Shown here one piece after another: positions 1 to 11,419 of a stretch of DNA of 64,000 nucleotides (positions are counted from its first letter, which is position 1; each line of letters starts with the position of its first letter). A model generated the notes under the pieces. It searched no databases, was not told the origin of the DNA, and worked only from the letters and a program-made list of their open reading frames with translations. The position numbers and the translations under genes were made by a program. Source of the stretch: Mortierella sp. BCC40632 (Eukaryota; Mortierellomycota; Mortierellomycetes; Mortierellales; Mortierellaceae); assembly GCA_011634665.1 (NCBI GenBank), contig WAEK01000015.1, positions 1,224,501-1,288,500 on the forward strand, in the 5' to 3' direction.

Positions 1-86
1 AAATACAACGATGAAAAAGAAAGGAAAGAAAGGAAGAGAGAGATGGCGAGAGAGAGAGTGTGTGTGTGTGTGCGTGTGTGCGAGAA

Positions 87-3000
87 TTACTTGGAGGCAC
101 GTCTCTGGAGTCTGGTCATCATTTCTCTCGCTGCCTTGTCCACAAATTCGCCATCAAGGCTTGTTGACGGTCCAGAGTGTCCATTTTCTTTGCTACTAGT
201 CGTGCCTGATGCCCTGTCATGGGTTGTATTCGTAACAGTGGAAGATCCGTTTTGAGCACCCAGAACCATGGATGCCTTCACCACCTGCCGTAATGTTTCC
301 ATATCCACGGTTACTGTCTCGGATCGAGTCGAGGTCGATGAACTTTCTCGCATTGTCTGTGTAGAGGAAGAGGAAGAGGAAGAGGAAGGGCTGATCGACT
401 TGGCTCCAACTTCGACTTTAGACTCCTCTGTTGCGGTAGTGGCAGCAACCGTAGCAGTAGTGGCACTATGTGTCGGATTTCGCCATGGTCTCAGGAACGG
501 ATCCTCCAAGAGTTGAGAAATTGTCATTCGCTCTTGTGGTGGTCGCCTAAGACAACCTTGCATACATCGGATCAAATCCGGATCCACGCGAACTCGAGTT
601 TGTCGAACTTTGGCTGAAGTATTATTCTGATTATTACTCAAGTTGGGAGAGGATTGACTTGTTTGGGGGTTGGCTGCTTTTAAAAGATCTTCCCGACTAT
701 TGTTCAATGTGGAGGCTCCAGCAGAGGATGAAGAGGATCCATTCGCTCGAGGGAGAAGCAATGGTGAAAGTCTCGTCTCTGGAAAGGGGATCTCATGTTG
801 TTCACTCGCAATTGCCGTCATTTTGGGGATAAACCGAGTAATATCCGAAAAGGGGGTCTTTCCATACACCATTTGATAAAGGATGCATCCCAAAGACCAG
901 ACATCACTTGCTCGACCCAATTTCCGCCAGCCGGGACCTGTCACAATCGGCTTTGCTGGTGTGGGGGCATCCGTACGCGTTGAGTCGGGTGTGTTGCCAT
1001 TGGCAACCCCTGATGGTTGATTATTCGTAGTACATGTTGACGTTGAACCATTAACAGAGGCAGACTCTGGTGCTGTTGCATTGGTCGAGGAAGAGGAGGA
1101 AGTCGGATTGGTCAAACGAGAAGGGGGTGAAGGGTTGACAGTGATAGCCTCGGGGGACATGTAATTGGCTGTACCAAGATGTAGTTCCCGATGAAGATTA
1201 GTTGTATCGTTCCCAATCGCACTCGAGATTCCAAAGTCGATCAACTTGAGTGCTCCCTCAACTAGTAGAAAGTTGGCTGGCTTGAGATCCGAATGAATGA
1301 TTTTTTCTTCGTGGATGATCTGGACAGCCTCTAGCATCTATTTAAGAAAAAACGGTAAATTATTGGTGCGTGTTTTCTTTTTTTTCTTATCGGAAAAGAA
1401 AAAGAAAAGATGTAATGCCAGACACTTGGGATCACAATCCACACAAGTCTCAGTACCTGACGCCAGTAAAGGCCAACAAAGTGAATATCAAAAGGTTGCT
1501 CTCGCTGACTAATGAGCATGCGAGCAAGATCTGTCTCACCATACTCCATGACCTAAATGATAGATGAAACAAAGTAGTTCAGTAATAGCATTTTCGACTT
1601 GATACCTCTATTTCTCTTCTTTTTCTTTTTTTTTTTTCTCGCATTGGTCCTCGACAGATATTTTCTTTACCAGATAAAGAGTTCCCTTTGCATAGCTGAT
1701 TTCAGCATCAAACAGTCGGACAATACGTTGACTATTGGCGAGTCGCGTCAACAGATTCACTTCATTCACAAATCCGTTGATGGTGGTTTTACCGGCGCCC
1801 TCAAAGGACACCTTTTTGAGCGCCAAAATATTCGAGGTCGGGGTCAAGACCATATACACTCTGGAGCTGCCTCCCGAGCCAACCTGCTTCAGTCGCGTAT
1901 ACGGTCTATTGTTCACCTAGAGAGAGAGATTAAAAAAGTGTGCGTCCAAACAAGCATCTTATATTAGTTGCTAATTAACTTTCTAGAGAGAAAGAACGAG
2001 AAAGACCGAGAAAGAAAAAACGCGAAAAGGAGATAAAATTAGAGTGATTTACCATAAAGACGGGTCGATCTCCAAGCTCTGGTCTTCCGAGTGTCACTGC
2101 TGTAGTGGATCCATTTGTAGGTGCACCTGTGGCGACACTTGCTCCCTGTCTAGAAGAAGGCTGAGGGATTCCCAAGGACCCTGCTGGTACAGACCCTGCT
2201 CCTACTCGATGGCTCGTCTCTGGAGGGTTGGAGAGCGGTCTTGGGCCTCTTGTCGATCCGACAGCTAAACTCTGAGCAATCGAGGCGATTCCTTCCAATT
2301 GAGATGTTGAACGCTGTGGAAGCGCCAAAGATTTCGAGAGACGTGGTGAAGAGGATGCCGCAGGAGTGGCTGATTGGACAGGGGAATTGGATGATCGAGA
2401 TGATTTAAGAGAGGGATCCACTGTCTCGGTTGTGTTGCTCGGGTTTGGATTCGAGGTCTCTGCTGAATTGAGTCGTTGTTTTGAAGGTGAAGTGCTTAGC
2501 ACGGCTGACACATAATCAGGCAGTGGGGGCATGGATACTGCCTTGATCAACTCTGCTTGAAGTATCGACAGTGATCTCTTTCGTGCTTTGCTTTCCCGGT
2601 TCTCGACAAACTGATTAAACGAGAAAAGAACATAGTTAGCAGGAAAAAAAAAAAAAAAAAAAAGCTAGTGCTTGTCCATGCCAATCATTGAATGCCATAC
2701 CGGTGACAAACACCGTTCCTGTTCAACAGCCACCGAACCCGGAAAGGATGGTAGAGGCGACGGATCACGCCTCACTCTTTTTGCCATTGCAATTGGGCCA
2801 TCACTGCAGCGCTTGTTGTCCGAGCGTGTTCCTGGGGGTTCTGATTGGCTGTCTCTCCTTCCCAAGAGCTGCGTCGTCGTCGAGGTCGAGGTCGCTGGGC
2901 GAACTAAAGGAATGGAGATGACACCTTTAAAGGGCTTGGAAGAATGGTCTGATCCCGGCATTGCAAGTAAATCTACTTCCCCAACACTCTCGACTGGACT

Positions 3001-4365
3001 TTGCACGTCCGAATCTAAAAAGAGCGACCCCATTTTTGCGGTTAATGTGGAATCTAGGGGATTTGTAGTACAACGTTCAATGCTGTAGGGCATGAAAAAG
3101 GGGAAGAGAGAGAGGGGGGGTCCTTGCACATACTAGTATTGTCCACAGAGGCATTTGTGTTTTCCTCAGTCTCTGTATCGCCATCTCGTTTGGGAAGGCC
3201 TGAAATAGAGGGTACAACAAAACTTGTTAGCACACATTAACGCTAGAGAATTGGAATTTAGTATGCGCAATCATCCACCCATCAATAGACTTGCCCCATC
3301 CTAGTCCTTGAAATCGAGGACCTGCAGAGCGCACAGACAATGGTTTGACACCCTTTTGTCGCCCGCTTGTAAGCGGAAGATGGTTCTCTTTTCCTGAAGA
3401 AACCCTTGTCGGTCGCAACGGAGGAGAGTTATGTGCCGGTGCAATCTAGAAAGTATTGGGAGTCGTCGTCTTAGCGCCATCTCTTTTAAATATCCAAGAT
3501 ATAGTTGTTTCTCTCTCCAAATGAATCAGGGCACTGTCTTGGTGGGAAAACTGGGTGCGGATCAAATCCAGGAGAAGGTTTCATTTGGTGGAAAAGGACG
3601 AGCACATACCTTGGGTGATGCTGGAGCTTCAGATGTTGGTGAGCCAGTGGCAGAGTCCAAGATCAAGGAAGGTGAGCCAAGTCGACCGCGATGAGAGAGC
3701 GCATGTTGAGCTAGCCTAGGTGAGGATCGGAGTCTTGTCATCATCCTCGGGATATCTTGCTGTGCTTTGCTAGCAGCGATCTCTGGTTGTGGCAGTGGAG
3801 GGGCCGAATCCGATAATCCAGTCCTTTCTTCCAAACGACTCGAGTCAGAGTCTCCCCTCCATGCCTTTGTCTGTGCAGAGCCATTTCCATGAATTGAAGA
3901 AGGGAGTGAGGTAGTTGCCGTTGGTGGAGCCGCCAGAGATGAAGGTATAGTGACGGAGACTACAGACCGGTCTGGGGAGGGATTCCTCGAAGATTTTGTG
4001 GAGGAGGATGTCGAGCTATTGGAGATCGAGCCGGCTCTGGCTTTAGTGTGAGTGATAGATCGGTGGGTAGGTTTGACGGAGGTAGAAGAGGTCTTGAAAG
4101 GTAAGCAATCGTCACCAAAGTAGTCTGCCAAGTGTGCTTCTTTATCCTGGTGATGTCCTGGTCTGACTGGTTGCAGCTTGGGTGGTGGGCCGCGACGCTA
4201 GAAAAGAGCGATGGAAAGTGAGTAAAGAGAGTGAGATGTATGAATGTGAGTGTCCAGCACTGACTGATTTGCATGACGAGTCTTTTCTTTTTTTTTTTAT
4301 CTTTCATTCTTTCTTTCTTTACTGTCTTGGCGACCTACCTTCTCCCTTGCCTCAAGGTCCGTCAT
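87..4365 (-). CDS. MPS1: MPS1/TTK-type dual-specificity spindle checkpoint kinase
   Basis: Nine-exon gene on the minus strand, about 1,122 aa. Proposed exons: 4365-4339, 4197-3610, 3445-3295, 3199-3130, 3082-2701, 2610-2053, 1916-1671, 1552-1457, 1337-87. The first ~600 residues are Ser/Thr-rich and look disordered. The kinase domain follows: Gly loop [10 protein letters not shown], Lys in ALKKV, hinge VMEYGETDL, catalytic loop [12 protein letters not shown], then SPE in place of [12 protein letters not shown] and GSGGSSRVY are hallmarks of MPS1/TTK, which drives spindle assembly checkpoint signalling at kinetochores and, in yeasts, spindle pole duplication. Oddities: a Ser/Thr/Pro-rich insertion of roughly 70 residues separates SPE from the [15 protein letters not shown] helix, and exon 3 carries a KEN motif (SGKENHLP). 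The start was chosen because ATG at 4365 opens a 27-nt exon ending in a consensus GTAGGT donor that joins in phase to RRGPPPKLQ. Limits of exons 3-5 are uncertain and may involve a GC donor. Confidence 0.9.
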
Positions 4366-4964
4366 GGCTCGAGGAAGGAGATGGAGATAATAGGGCCAGA
4401 CAGTTTTTGACGCGCACAGAGGATGGGAAGAATGTCGGACAGGAAAGGGAGAGAGGATGAAGCAGAAGCCAAAGAGAAGAAATGGGGTGAGGATGAGGAA
4501 GGATGGGATGAAGGAGGATGGGCTATAGTAGTAGTTGTGGTAGTTGTGGTGAAAAAGAGTAGTTGATGGGTCGATTGCAAAGACGGCCGAGACGGGAAAG
4601 GGACGCGGTCGTGGAGGAGAGAGAGAAGAGGAGAGAGAAGAGAGAGAAGAGAGAGTGTGTGTGTGTGTGAGAGAGAGAGAGGTGAGAAAGGGCAACATAG
4701 AATTAGAGCCTGAACAGCATCGTCTCTCTATCTTTCTCTCCTAGTAACGAACAGGGCGCAGAGAAAATATCACTCAGCCACTCGCAGTCTTTTTTTTTTT
4801 TTTTTTCTGTACTCGCTCGCTCACTCTCACCTGTCAGAATGGAGCAGAGAGGGCTCTTTTTACCTTTTTGTCTCTCTGCGTGAAGGATATTTTTTTTTTT
4901 TTTTTTTTTTCAACCGTTCGGTTGATCCGTCCAAGGATTCTCTCTCTCTCTTTCTTCCTTCTCT

Positions 4965-5026
<62 letters not shown>

Positions 5027-5159
5027 TCTCTACCCCTCGTCATCCTCTCTGTTGTACGTGTCCCATCGTTGTTGTCTCTGCCCCTGTCCCTACCCCTGCC
5101 TCCATTCTAACCTGTCCTCACATTTGCATCTATCCATCTCGATTCAACTAGTCTCGGCC
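4366..5159. promoter_or_regulatory. Divergent promoter between MPS1 and RanGAP genes, pyrimidine-rich
   Basis: Shared upstream region of two head-to-head genes. The MPS1 side is purine-rich on the plus strand (GA-rich and GT runs near 4617-4680). The RanGAP side carries T-runs near 4791-4806 and 4889-4910 and a long (CT)n tract. Each gene therefore has a pyrimidine-rich leader on its own sense strand. No TATA box is obvious and no further gene is seen. Confidence 0.5.
4970..5021 (+). repeat. (CT)n microsatellite in RanGAP leader
   Basis: About 25 uninterrupted CT units lie 140-190 bases upstream of the RanGAP start codon, followed by more CT-rich sequence. Confidence 0.95.
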
Positions 5160-5490
5160 ATGACTACCACCACATTCACCATCGAAGGTCGCGGCCTCAA
5201 GCTCGACACTGCTGAGCAGGTCCAGGAATTCGTCGACACCATCAACAGCATGGACCAGCTCGAGAACGTCATCTTGAGTGGAAACACCTTTGGTGTCGAA
5301 GCTTGCCGCGCTCTTGCCAAGGCTCTTGCCAACAAGCCCCTTCTGAAGGTATATTCGACTCATCCCCCTTTACCTTTTTTTTTTTTTTTTTCAACTTTGT
5401 TCTATCCCCGCCCGCTCTGGACTGTGCTCGGTGCCTAGTCTCGGTATCGAGCTGCAGGAACGAACTGAAGACATAGCTAGTCTCTTCTTT

Positions 5491-5528
<38 letters not shown>

Positions 5529-6577
5529 CTTCTCTTTGTATCAGGTCATTTTTGCAAAAGGAATGTTCGCTATTTCTGACCCTGCTCTTTTCTCTCTAGC
5601 TCGCCAACCTCTCGGATATTTTCACTGGACGCTTGCGCTCCGAGATTCCCGACTGTATCGATGCTTTTGGAGCAGCACTCAAGGATAAGAAGCATCTCGT
5701 CGAACTCAACCTCAGTGACAACGCCTTTGGTGCCGATGGTCTCAAGCCCCTCGTTGATTTCCTCACCACCAACCGCACCCTTCAGGTTTTGAAGTTGAAC
5801 AACAATGGATTGGGCATTGCAGGAGGCAAGGTCCTTGCCGCAGCTTTGATGACCGTGCACGAGAAGAACGTCGCAGAGAACAAAACTTCGTCTCTTCGTG
5901 TTGTCATTGTTGGACGTAACCGTATTGAGAACGGATCCGCCCCTGATCTTGCAAAGGCCTTTGCTGCCCATGGAACGTTGACTCAGGTCTGGATGCCTCA
6001 GAACGGAATTCGTATGGAGGGTATTGAGGCTCTTGCAGCAGGATTGTCCAAATGCAAGGGATTGGAGAGCTTGAACTTGCAGGACAACACCTTCACAAAG
6101 CGCGGATGCCGTGCTTTTGCGGCTGCTCTGCCCTCGTGGCCCGAATTGAAGGAGCTTAACTTTGGAGAGTGCTTGTTGTCCAACAAGGGTTCTCTCCTTC
6201 TTTCACGTGCTCTTGCTCAGGGCAAGAACACCAAGCTCGAGTCCCTTGACCTTACTTTTGCCGAGATGAAGGAGGATGCCGTCCTTGAGTTGGCGAGCGT
6301 CATTGCTGATCACCTCTCCAAGTTGACCAAGCTCGAGTTGAACGGAAACCAGGTGGAGGAGGACAGTGCTGCCATCGATGCTATCCGTGATGCTCTTGCC
6401 AAGCACGATAACGGCGAGGCTCTGGGCGACTTGGACGACATGGAGGAGCCAGAGTCGGACGATGAGTCCGGATCATCCTCCGACGAGGAGGAGGAGGAGG
6501 AGAAGGAGGAAGAGGAAGAGAAGGAGAAGAAGGTGGATGATGAACTTGCCAACTTGACTGCCAAGCTCAGCGTATAA
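5160..6577 (+). CDS. RNA1: Ran GTPase-activating protein (RanGAP1/Rna1 type)
   Basis: Two exons, 5160-5348 and 5600-6577, joined in phase 0, give 388 aa, close to fission yeast Rna1. The protein is a leucine-rich-repeat solenoid followed by a C-terminal acidic tail of about 45 residues rich in Glu/Asp with a Lys-rich end. The segment FTGRLRSEIP matches the position of the catalytic arginine finger in Rna1, and GRNRIENGS is the conserved Asn/Arg segment facing Ran. RanGAP stimulates GTP hydrolysis by Ran in the cytoplasm and so maintains the Ran-GTP gradient for nuclear transport. The single intron (5349-5599) holds a run of about 36 T before the acceptor. It is divergent from MPS1. The leader is pyrimidine-rich and the start has good context. 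No animal-type SUMO/RanBP2-binding domain is present, as expected for fungi. Confidence 0.95.
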
Positions 6578-7500
6578 ATAGCCCTTCTTCCCCATGTCTC
6601 CTCCATAGCCAGGGCATCCTTCTGTACTCCACCCCTAGAATCCGTCTTCGCATACCATACAACCCCCAAGAGGATGAGAGAGAAAGATGGCACTGACGTA
6701 TTTTGTAGGAAATAAAGATGTGCTATTTCCATTGTGGGAATATTTTCGACACCCCCGCTCCCCATTTTTTACCACGCTTGTCCTCTCTCCCTTTTTCTGT
6801 CTCTCTCTCCTGTCCATCTCCTTCTCTGTTCTGTCCCTGCCGTTGTGCTTGCCTCTTCCCATCTCCTTGTTTTCTTTTCCTCTCCATCCCACTCCTCCCT
6901 CACTCTCCACTCCATTCCCATTGCTTTTTTGTGCATCTTCCACAGCTAGTCCTGCCTTGTTCTCATCCTGCATCTGCATCATACATGTAAGACGCTACTC
7001 TCATTCGCACTTTTTTTTTTTTTGGGTCCCCCCTGGCCCATCTCATAGCCCATGGTCTTTTTCTGGTTGTTGTCTGAATGAGTGTAGGAGAGAGAAAAAG
7101 AAGAGTCAAATCTTTTTCATTCGTTGTCAAAGACTACTTTTTTTTCTGGAAAGCGAATACAGCAACGGACGCTTTGTCACTCTCTCTCTCTTTCTCTTTC
7201 TCCATTTCCCTCTCTTCCTTCTCTTCTCTCAGTGTGTGTGGCACACAGTTGGAGCAGAAATGATCGTAACTTTCCCACGGTGGCTGGCTTTTTCGGCAGA
7301 GCGCTCTCTTTTTCTGGGTGTGTCTGTGGAGAGAGAGAGAGGGGAAACCAGATCTGAGTAGACTAACCCTTCTCCCATTTTTCTCCGGGCTATTTTTTTT
7401 TTTTTTTTTTTTTTCTTTTTTTCTCTTTGGATACTCCATCTTTGGTAGAGTTTTCCGCAACACCCCACCTCCACTACCCACCCCCATATATTCATACACC
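6578..7500. other. Intergenic: RanGAP 3' end and promoter of the E2 gene
   Basis: No gene seen. The sequence is strongly C/T-rich on the plus strand, with T-runs near 7011-7023, 7137-7145 and 7389-7414. It is transcribed on both sides in the same direction, so it holds the RanGAP 3'UTR and the pyrimidine-rich promoter and leader of the next gene. Confidence 0.5.
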
Positions 7501-7556
7501 ATGTTCGCTGTCACTCGTTCCACTGTCCAAGCACTCAGGACTAAGGTATTGTTCAT

Positions 7557-7593
<37 letters not shown>

Positions 7594-9684
7594 ATCTATC
7601 TATCTATTTCTCTCGACCCTCCTTTCCCCCCCCCCTCTCCTTTTCTTTTCTCCCACTCTCCTGGATCAGACTCCACTAACACCAACCAACTGATCTCTTT
7701 CTTGATCCTTCATAGGTTGGCCAGTCCACATACATTGCCTCTGCTCGCATGGTCTCTGGCCAGAGGCTACGATACTCTGTCTGCTCCAAGGTGAGAATAA
7801 AGAAGAAAAAAGGCCGAGCGCTGATCATCCCTTCAAAGGAGAAAAAGAAGAAGAAAAAAAGGAGACTTGCCTGACCCATTGTTGTTATTGTTTCTCTCTA
7901 TTTCTCTCTATTTCTCTCTCTCTCTCTCAGGCTGCTCCAGTGCTTTGCGCAAAGGCTGTCCGCCCACAGGCCATCTATGGCGCTCAGAACTTCCGTCGCT
8001 TCCATCTCTCGGCAGTCAGCAATGCCAAGGTTCCTTTCCTGTTGGCAGATATTGGTGAGGGTATCACAGAGTGCGAGGTCATTCAATGGTAATTGCACCA
8101 ATGTTCCCTGTTTTGCAATCATCACTTGACCCTTCCCCCCCTGGTGGAATGTGAGAACTTCTCTTCTCTTCTGGTTCTCCCTATCTGATACTCATCCTCC
8201 TACAATGGATTCTTGATTCATGCACAGGTTCGTCAAGGCGGGTGACAAGGTCGAGGAGTTTGACAGACTCTGTGAAGTTCAGTCCGACAAGGCATCAGTG
8301 GAGATCACATCCCGATTCACAGGAACGATCGCCAACTTGAAGTACAAGGTCGGTGACATGGCCAAGGTCGGAACACCCTTGGTCGAGATCGAGACTGCTG
8401 ACGGTGGTGTCGTGGAGGAGGCCGCCGTGGCCGAGGAGGCAAAGAGCACCGAGTCCGCCACCCCAGCACCCGAGGATGGTCTCCGTGGTCATTCGAACGT
8501 CATTCAGGACATGAACGCAGTGGCGGCTATGATGGATAGCCCTGTTGGCAAGGTGGAGACCCCCATTGCGGAGCACATTCTTACTTTTGCTACACCTGCC
8601 GTTCGTCGTGTGGCCAAGGAGAACAATGTGGATATTCGTTTGATCAAGGGATCTGGCAAGGGCGGCCGTGTTATGAAGGAGGATGTCATGGCCTACCTCG
8701 CCAACGGCAGACAGTCAACTGGTACCGTTTGTGTTTCTTTTTCTATTTTTTTTTATTTTTTTTATTTTTGTGCTTTTTTCATAATGATGATGCATTGTCT
8801 CCTTTCCTGTTCTGGATAACTAACGGCTCCTCTTCTTTTTTAATATCCACCTCTCGATGAAAATAGCCACCCCTAAGGAAACTACCCTCAGCACTGGAGC
8901 TGCTAACAAGGCCATTATCCCCGCAGGCGAGGACAAGGTGGTTCCTTTGAGCATGATCCAAAAGGCCATGTTCAAGCAAATGACCAAGTCATTGTCCATC
9001 CCTCACTTTGGCTTTGCTGACGAGATTGTTCTCGACAATACCACTGCCTTCCGTGCTTCTTTGAACGCTCATGTCGCTCAGAGCCCCGAAAAGTACACGT
9101 TCAAGAAGGTGTCATACATGCCCATCTTTATCAAGGCCCTCTCCGTGGCCTTGGAGGATTTCCCCATCATGAACGCTTGCATTGTGGATGGTGAGGATGC
9201 CACAAGCGCCAAGCTCAAGTACCGTGCAAGCCACAACATTGGTGTGGCCATGGATACTCCCAATGGATTGGTGGTGCCCAACATCAAGAATGTCCAGAAC
9301 TTGTCTGTTCTCGAGATTGCCGCAGAGTTGAAGAGGTTACAGGAGGCCGGTAAGAAGAATGCCATTCCCTTGGCCGATCTCAAGGATGGTACTCTGTCCC
9401 TCTCGAATGTGGGTAACATTGGAGGCACCTACTTGAACCCTGTCGTGGTAACATCCGAGGTGGCGATTGCGGCCGTTGGTAAGATGCAGCGTGTGCCTCG
9501 GTTCAAGATGGTGGAGGATGAGACCACGGGCAAGCAGGTTGAGCGTGTGGTCGCTCAAGAGATTGTCAACGTGAGCTGGAGCGCGGACCACCGTGTGATT
9601 GATGGTGCGACCGTAGCACGTTTCAGCCAAAAGTGGAAGACTGTTGTTGAGAACCCCTTCTTGTTGGCTGCCATGCTCCGTTAA
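7501..9684 (+). CDS. DBT: Lipoamide acyltransferase (E2) of branched-chain 2-oxoacid dehydrogenase, mitochondrial
   Basis: Five exons (7501-7545, 7716-7790, 7931-8088, 8228-8721, 8867-9684) give 529 aa. Order of parts: a basic, Ser/Arg-containing N terminus ending near FRRFHLSA, typical of a mitochondrial presequence; a lipoyl domain with LADIGEGITECEVIQW and SDKASVEI, whose Lys carries lipoate; a peripheral-subunit-binding domain (TPAVRRVAKENNVDIRLIKG ... GGRVMKEDVMAYL); and the acyltransferase core ending in SADHRVIDGATVARF with the catalytic His and Asp of HRxxDG. The single lipoyl domain and the ADIGEGI start fit the branched-chain E2 rather than pyruvate dehydrogenase E2 or succinyltransferase. 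The enzyme transfers branched acyl groups to CoA in valine, leucine and isoleucine breakdown. Intron 1 contains (CT)n. Convergent with the PARP-like gene. Confidence 0.93.
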
Positions 9685-10084
9685 GAAGAATAAGGGAAAA
9701 AAAAGAGGCCATTCTTTTTTTCTTTTTTCTTTTTTAAAGAAAATTTTGCAAGGCCCTTCCCTTTTTCTTTCTTTCGTTTTTTTTTTTCTTTTTAACCTGG
9801 TGGGATTAGTTTTAATACATTGCTTTTTTCTTTCTTCATATAAAGTTTTTCTGTGAACACAAAAAAAAAAAGATTAACGTCTTCCCCATGCAGCGATTGT
9901 TATGATTGATCCTGCAAGAGCAGCTTTGATTCATGTTTATTGAATTATTTGTCCGCAATTAAGCAACTAATCATGATTGACAGAGTCGGGGTCAAAAGCA
10001 ACTTGGTTGGAAGAAAGGATTTGGAGATTTGGGGAGAGCAAAAGAAAAAGAGAAAGAAAGGGAGGGAAAAGATAAACTCCACAC
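9685..10084. other. Convergent 3' region, no gene
   Basis: T-rich 3'UTR of the E2 gene, then about 200 bases before the end of the convergent PARP-like gene. No coding signal. Confidence 0.5.
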
Positions 10085-11196
10085 TCATCGGAAAAAGACA
10101 ATGTATCGAGGCAGCGAGGCCTTGGAGTCTGAGCAAACAGTAACGGTATTAGTAACCGTTTGTTCAAACACGTTGCAAAGGAACATTGCTCTCATTCCAG
10201 TAGCATTCGGAGACGAGAAATTTAGCGATGTGCTTGTTTCCGGGGCAAAGTAAAAGCCAGGGGGATCTATTTTTTTTTTTTTTTTTAACCAATAGTTAAG
10301 ATAAGAGGAAGAGGAAGAGGAGAGAGAGGAGATGGAGTTGAGTAACAGTTTGAAGAAACCTGATCCTATCGGCCACAAGCCTTGTCTAACCATCAATATC
10401 CCTCCCACTTACAGCTTTTGATATAGTTTTTCAGGAATCCATGACGCAGAATCCCACAGACTCCACATGTGATAGACGTGCATAGTGTACCCGTAGTCAT
10501 CACCGACTCGCATCCTAGGCGAGTCCCATGGAACTTGAGACTCGACTTGAATTTTCCTTTCTTTCCAAAGTCTCGATGAGCCTTGGCCAATGCCTTTGGA
10601 TAAATGATCCTTGCGGCAATGATCACATTCAGTCCTCCCTTGACCAATGATTGAACAGCAACCTGATAATCCCTGTTGTCCGCACCAATAAACTCCAAAG
10701 TCGTCACTGTGACCTGATCCGATTGTTGATGGAAACAGGTGCGTGAACAATAGTCGTACACCATGTTGATGTTGCGTGGGTCAATATGGGCTCTGGATGA
10801 ACACTGAGAACGTGCACAGGGTCGGAGTATGACTCCCTTGGATCGCCAGAAGCAAGATTTGGAACAGTGTTGAAACTCTCCAAACCGAGGCAAAGTACAT
10901 CCCTCTGCTTCACATGGGGGTCGAAACCGTGGAGAGCGTCTTATTTGACCTTGGGATGGATGATAGTAGTGGTGATGGTGGTGGTGGTGATGGTGCTTTT
11001 GCTCTAGAGAAGAGACTTGCTCGCCGGACGTCACTTGGACTGTTCTGACGACTCTGTCCTCCAGCTCGGACATGTCATTCTCGACCAACGTAAAGGTCTC
11101 ATCTTGGTCCATGGGCTCGATTGCGGTATGTCCGTCAGGGTTGGGTGAAGTGAGGGCCAAGCTAGAATTGGCGGAAAGCACAGTTTGGTTAGGCAT
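10085..11196 (-). CDS. PARP-like ADP-ribosyltransferase-fold protein with N-terminal Cys-rich modules
   Basis: Two exons, 11196-10413 and 10266-10085, give 321 aa. The donor GTAAGT at 10412 joins phase 1 to an acceptor TAG at 10267, in frame. Residues ~30-75 are disordered and include a run of nine His. Then come two CCCC-type modules: CEAEGC...HCSKSC and CARSQC...YCSRTC. The C-terminal half reads KFHGTRLGC, then C-x4-C-x2-C before GILRHGF, then PPGFYFAPETS, and ends PRYIVFF. HGT, the Cys-rich loop, G-[IF]-YF and the final Y-[IL]-V strand are the layout of the PARP-like catalytic domains found in many fungi and plants. The His and Tyr of the H-Y-E triad are visible. The Glu expected before the last strand is replaced (LPRY), so it may be a mono-transferase or inactive. 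No role can be assigned. It neighbours HIS2 in the same direction. Confidence 0.7.
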
Positions 11197-11419
11197 AGGT
11201 GGATACCAAAAGTAGCAAGAGTGGAGTGGGCAGAGTGAGATGGGGAGAGGAAGAAAGAGAGTAACGAGTGCACTTTATTCACGGAAAGAAACGTTTTTTT
11301 TTTTTTTTTTCCTTCGTGACTGACCGTTGCTGATTTCATCGCAGCGATCCTTCTAATATCAACCATTTGCTCCGCAGCTCGGCGGTATTCGTTTCTTATT
11401 ATCGTATGTTTATTTTCAC

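Noticed and set aside
4297..4698. Minus-strand ORF rich in Ser, Leu and Thr upstream of MPS1
   Set aside because: Translation of leader low-complexity; only the 27-nt first exon within it is supported.
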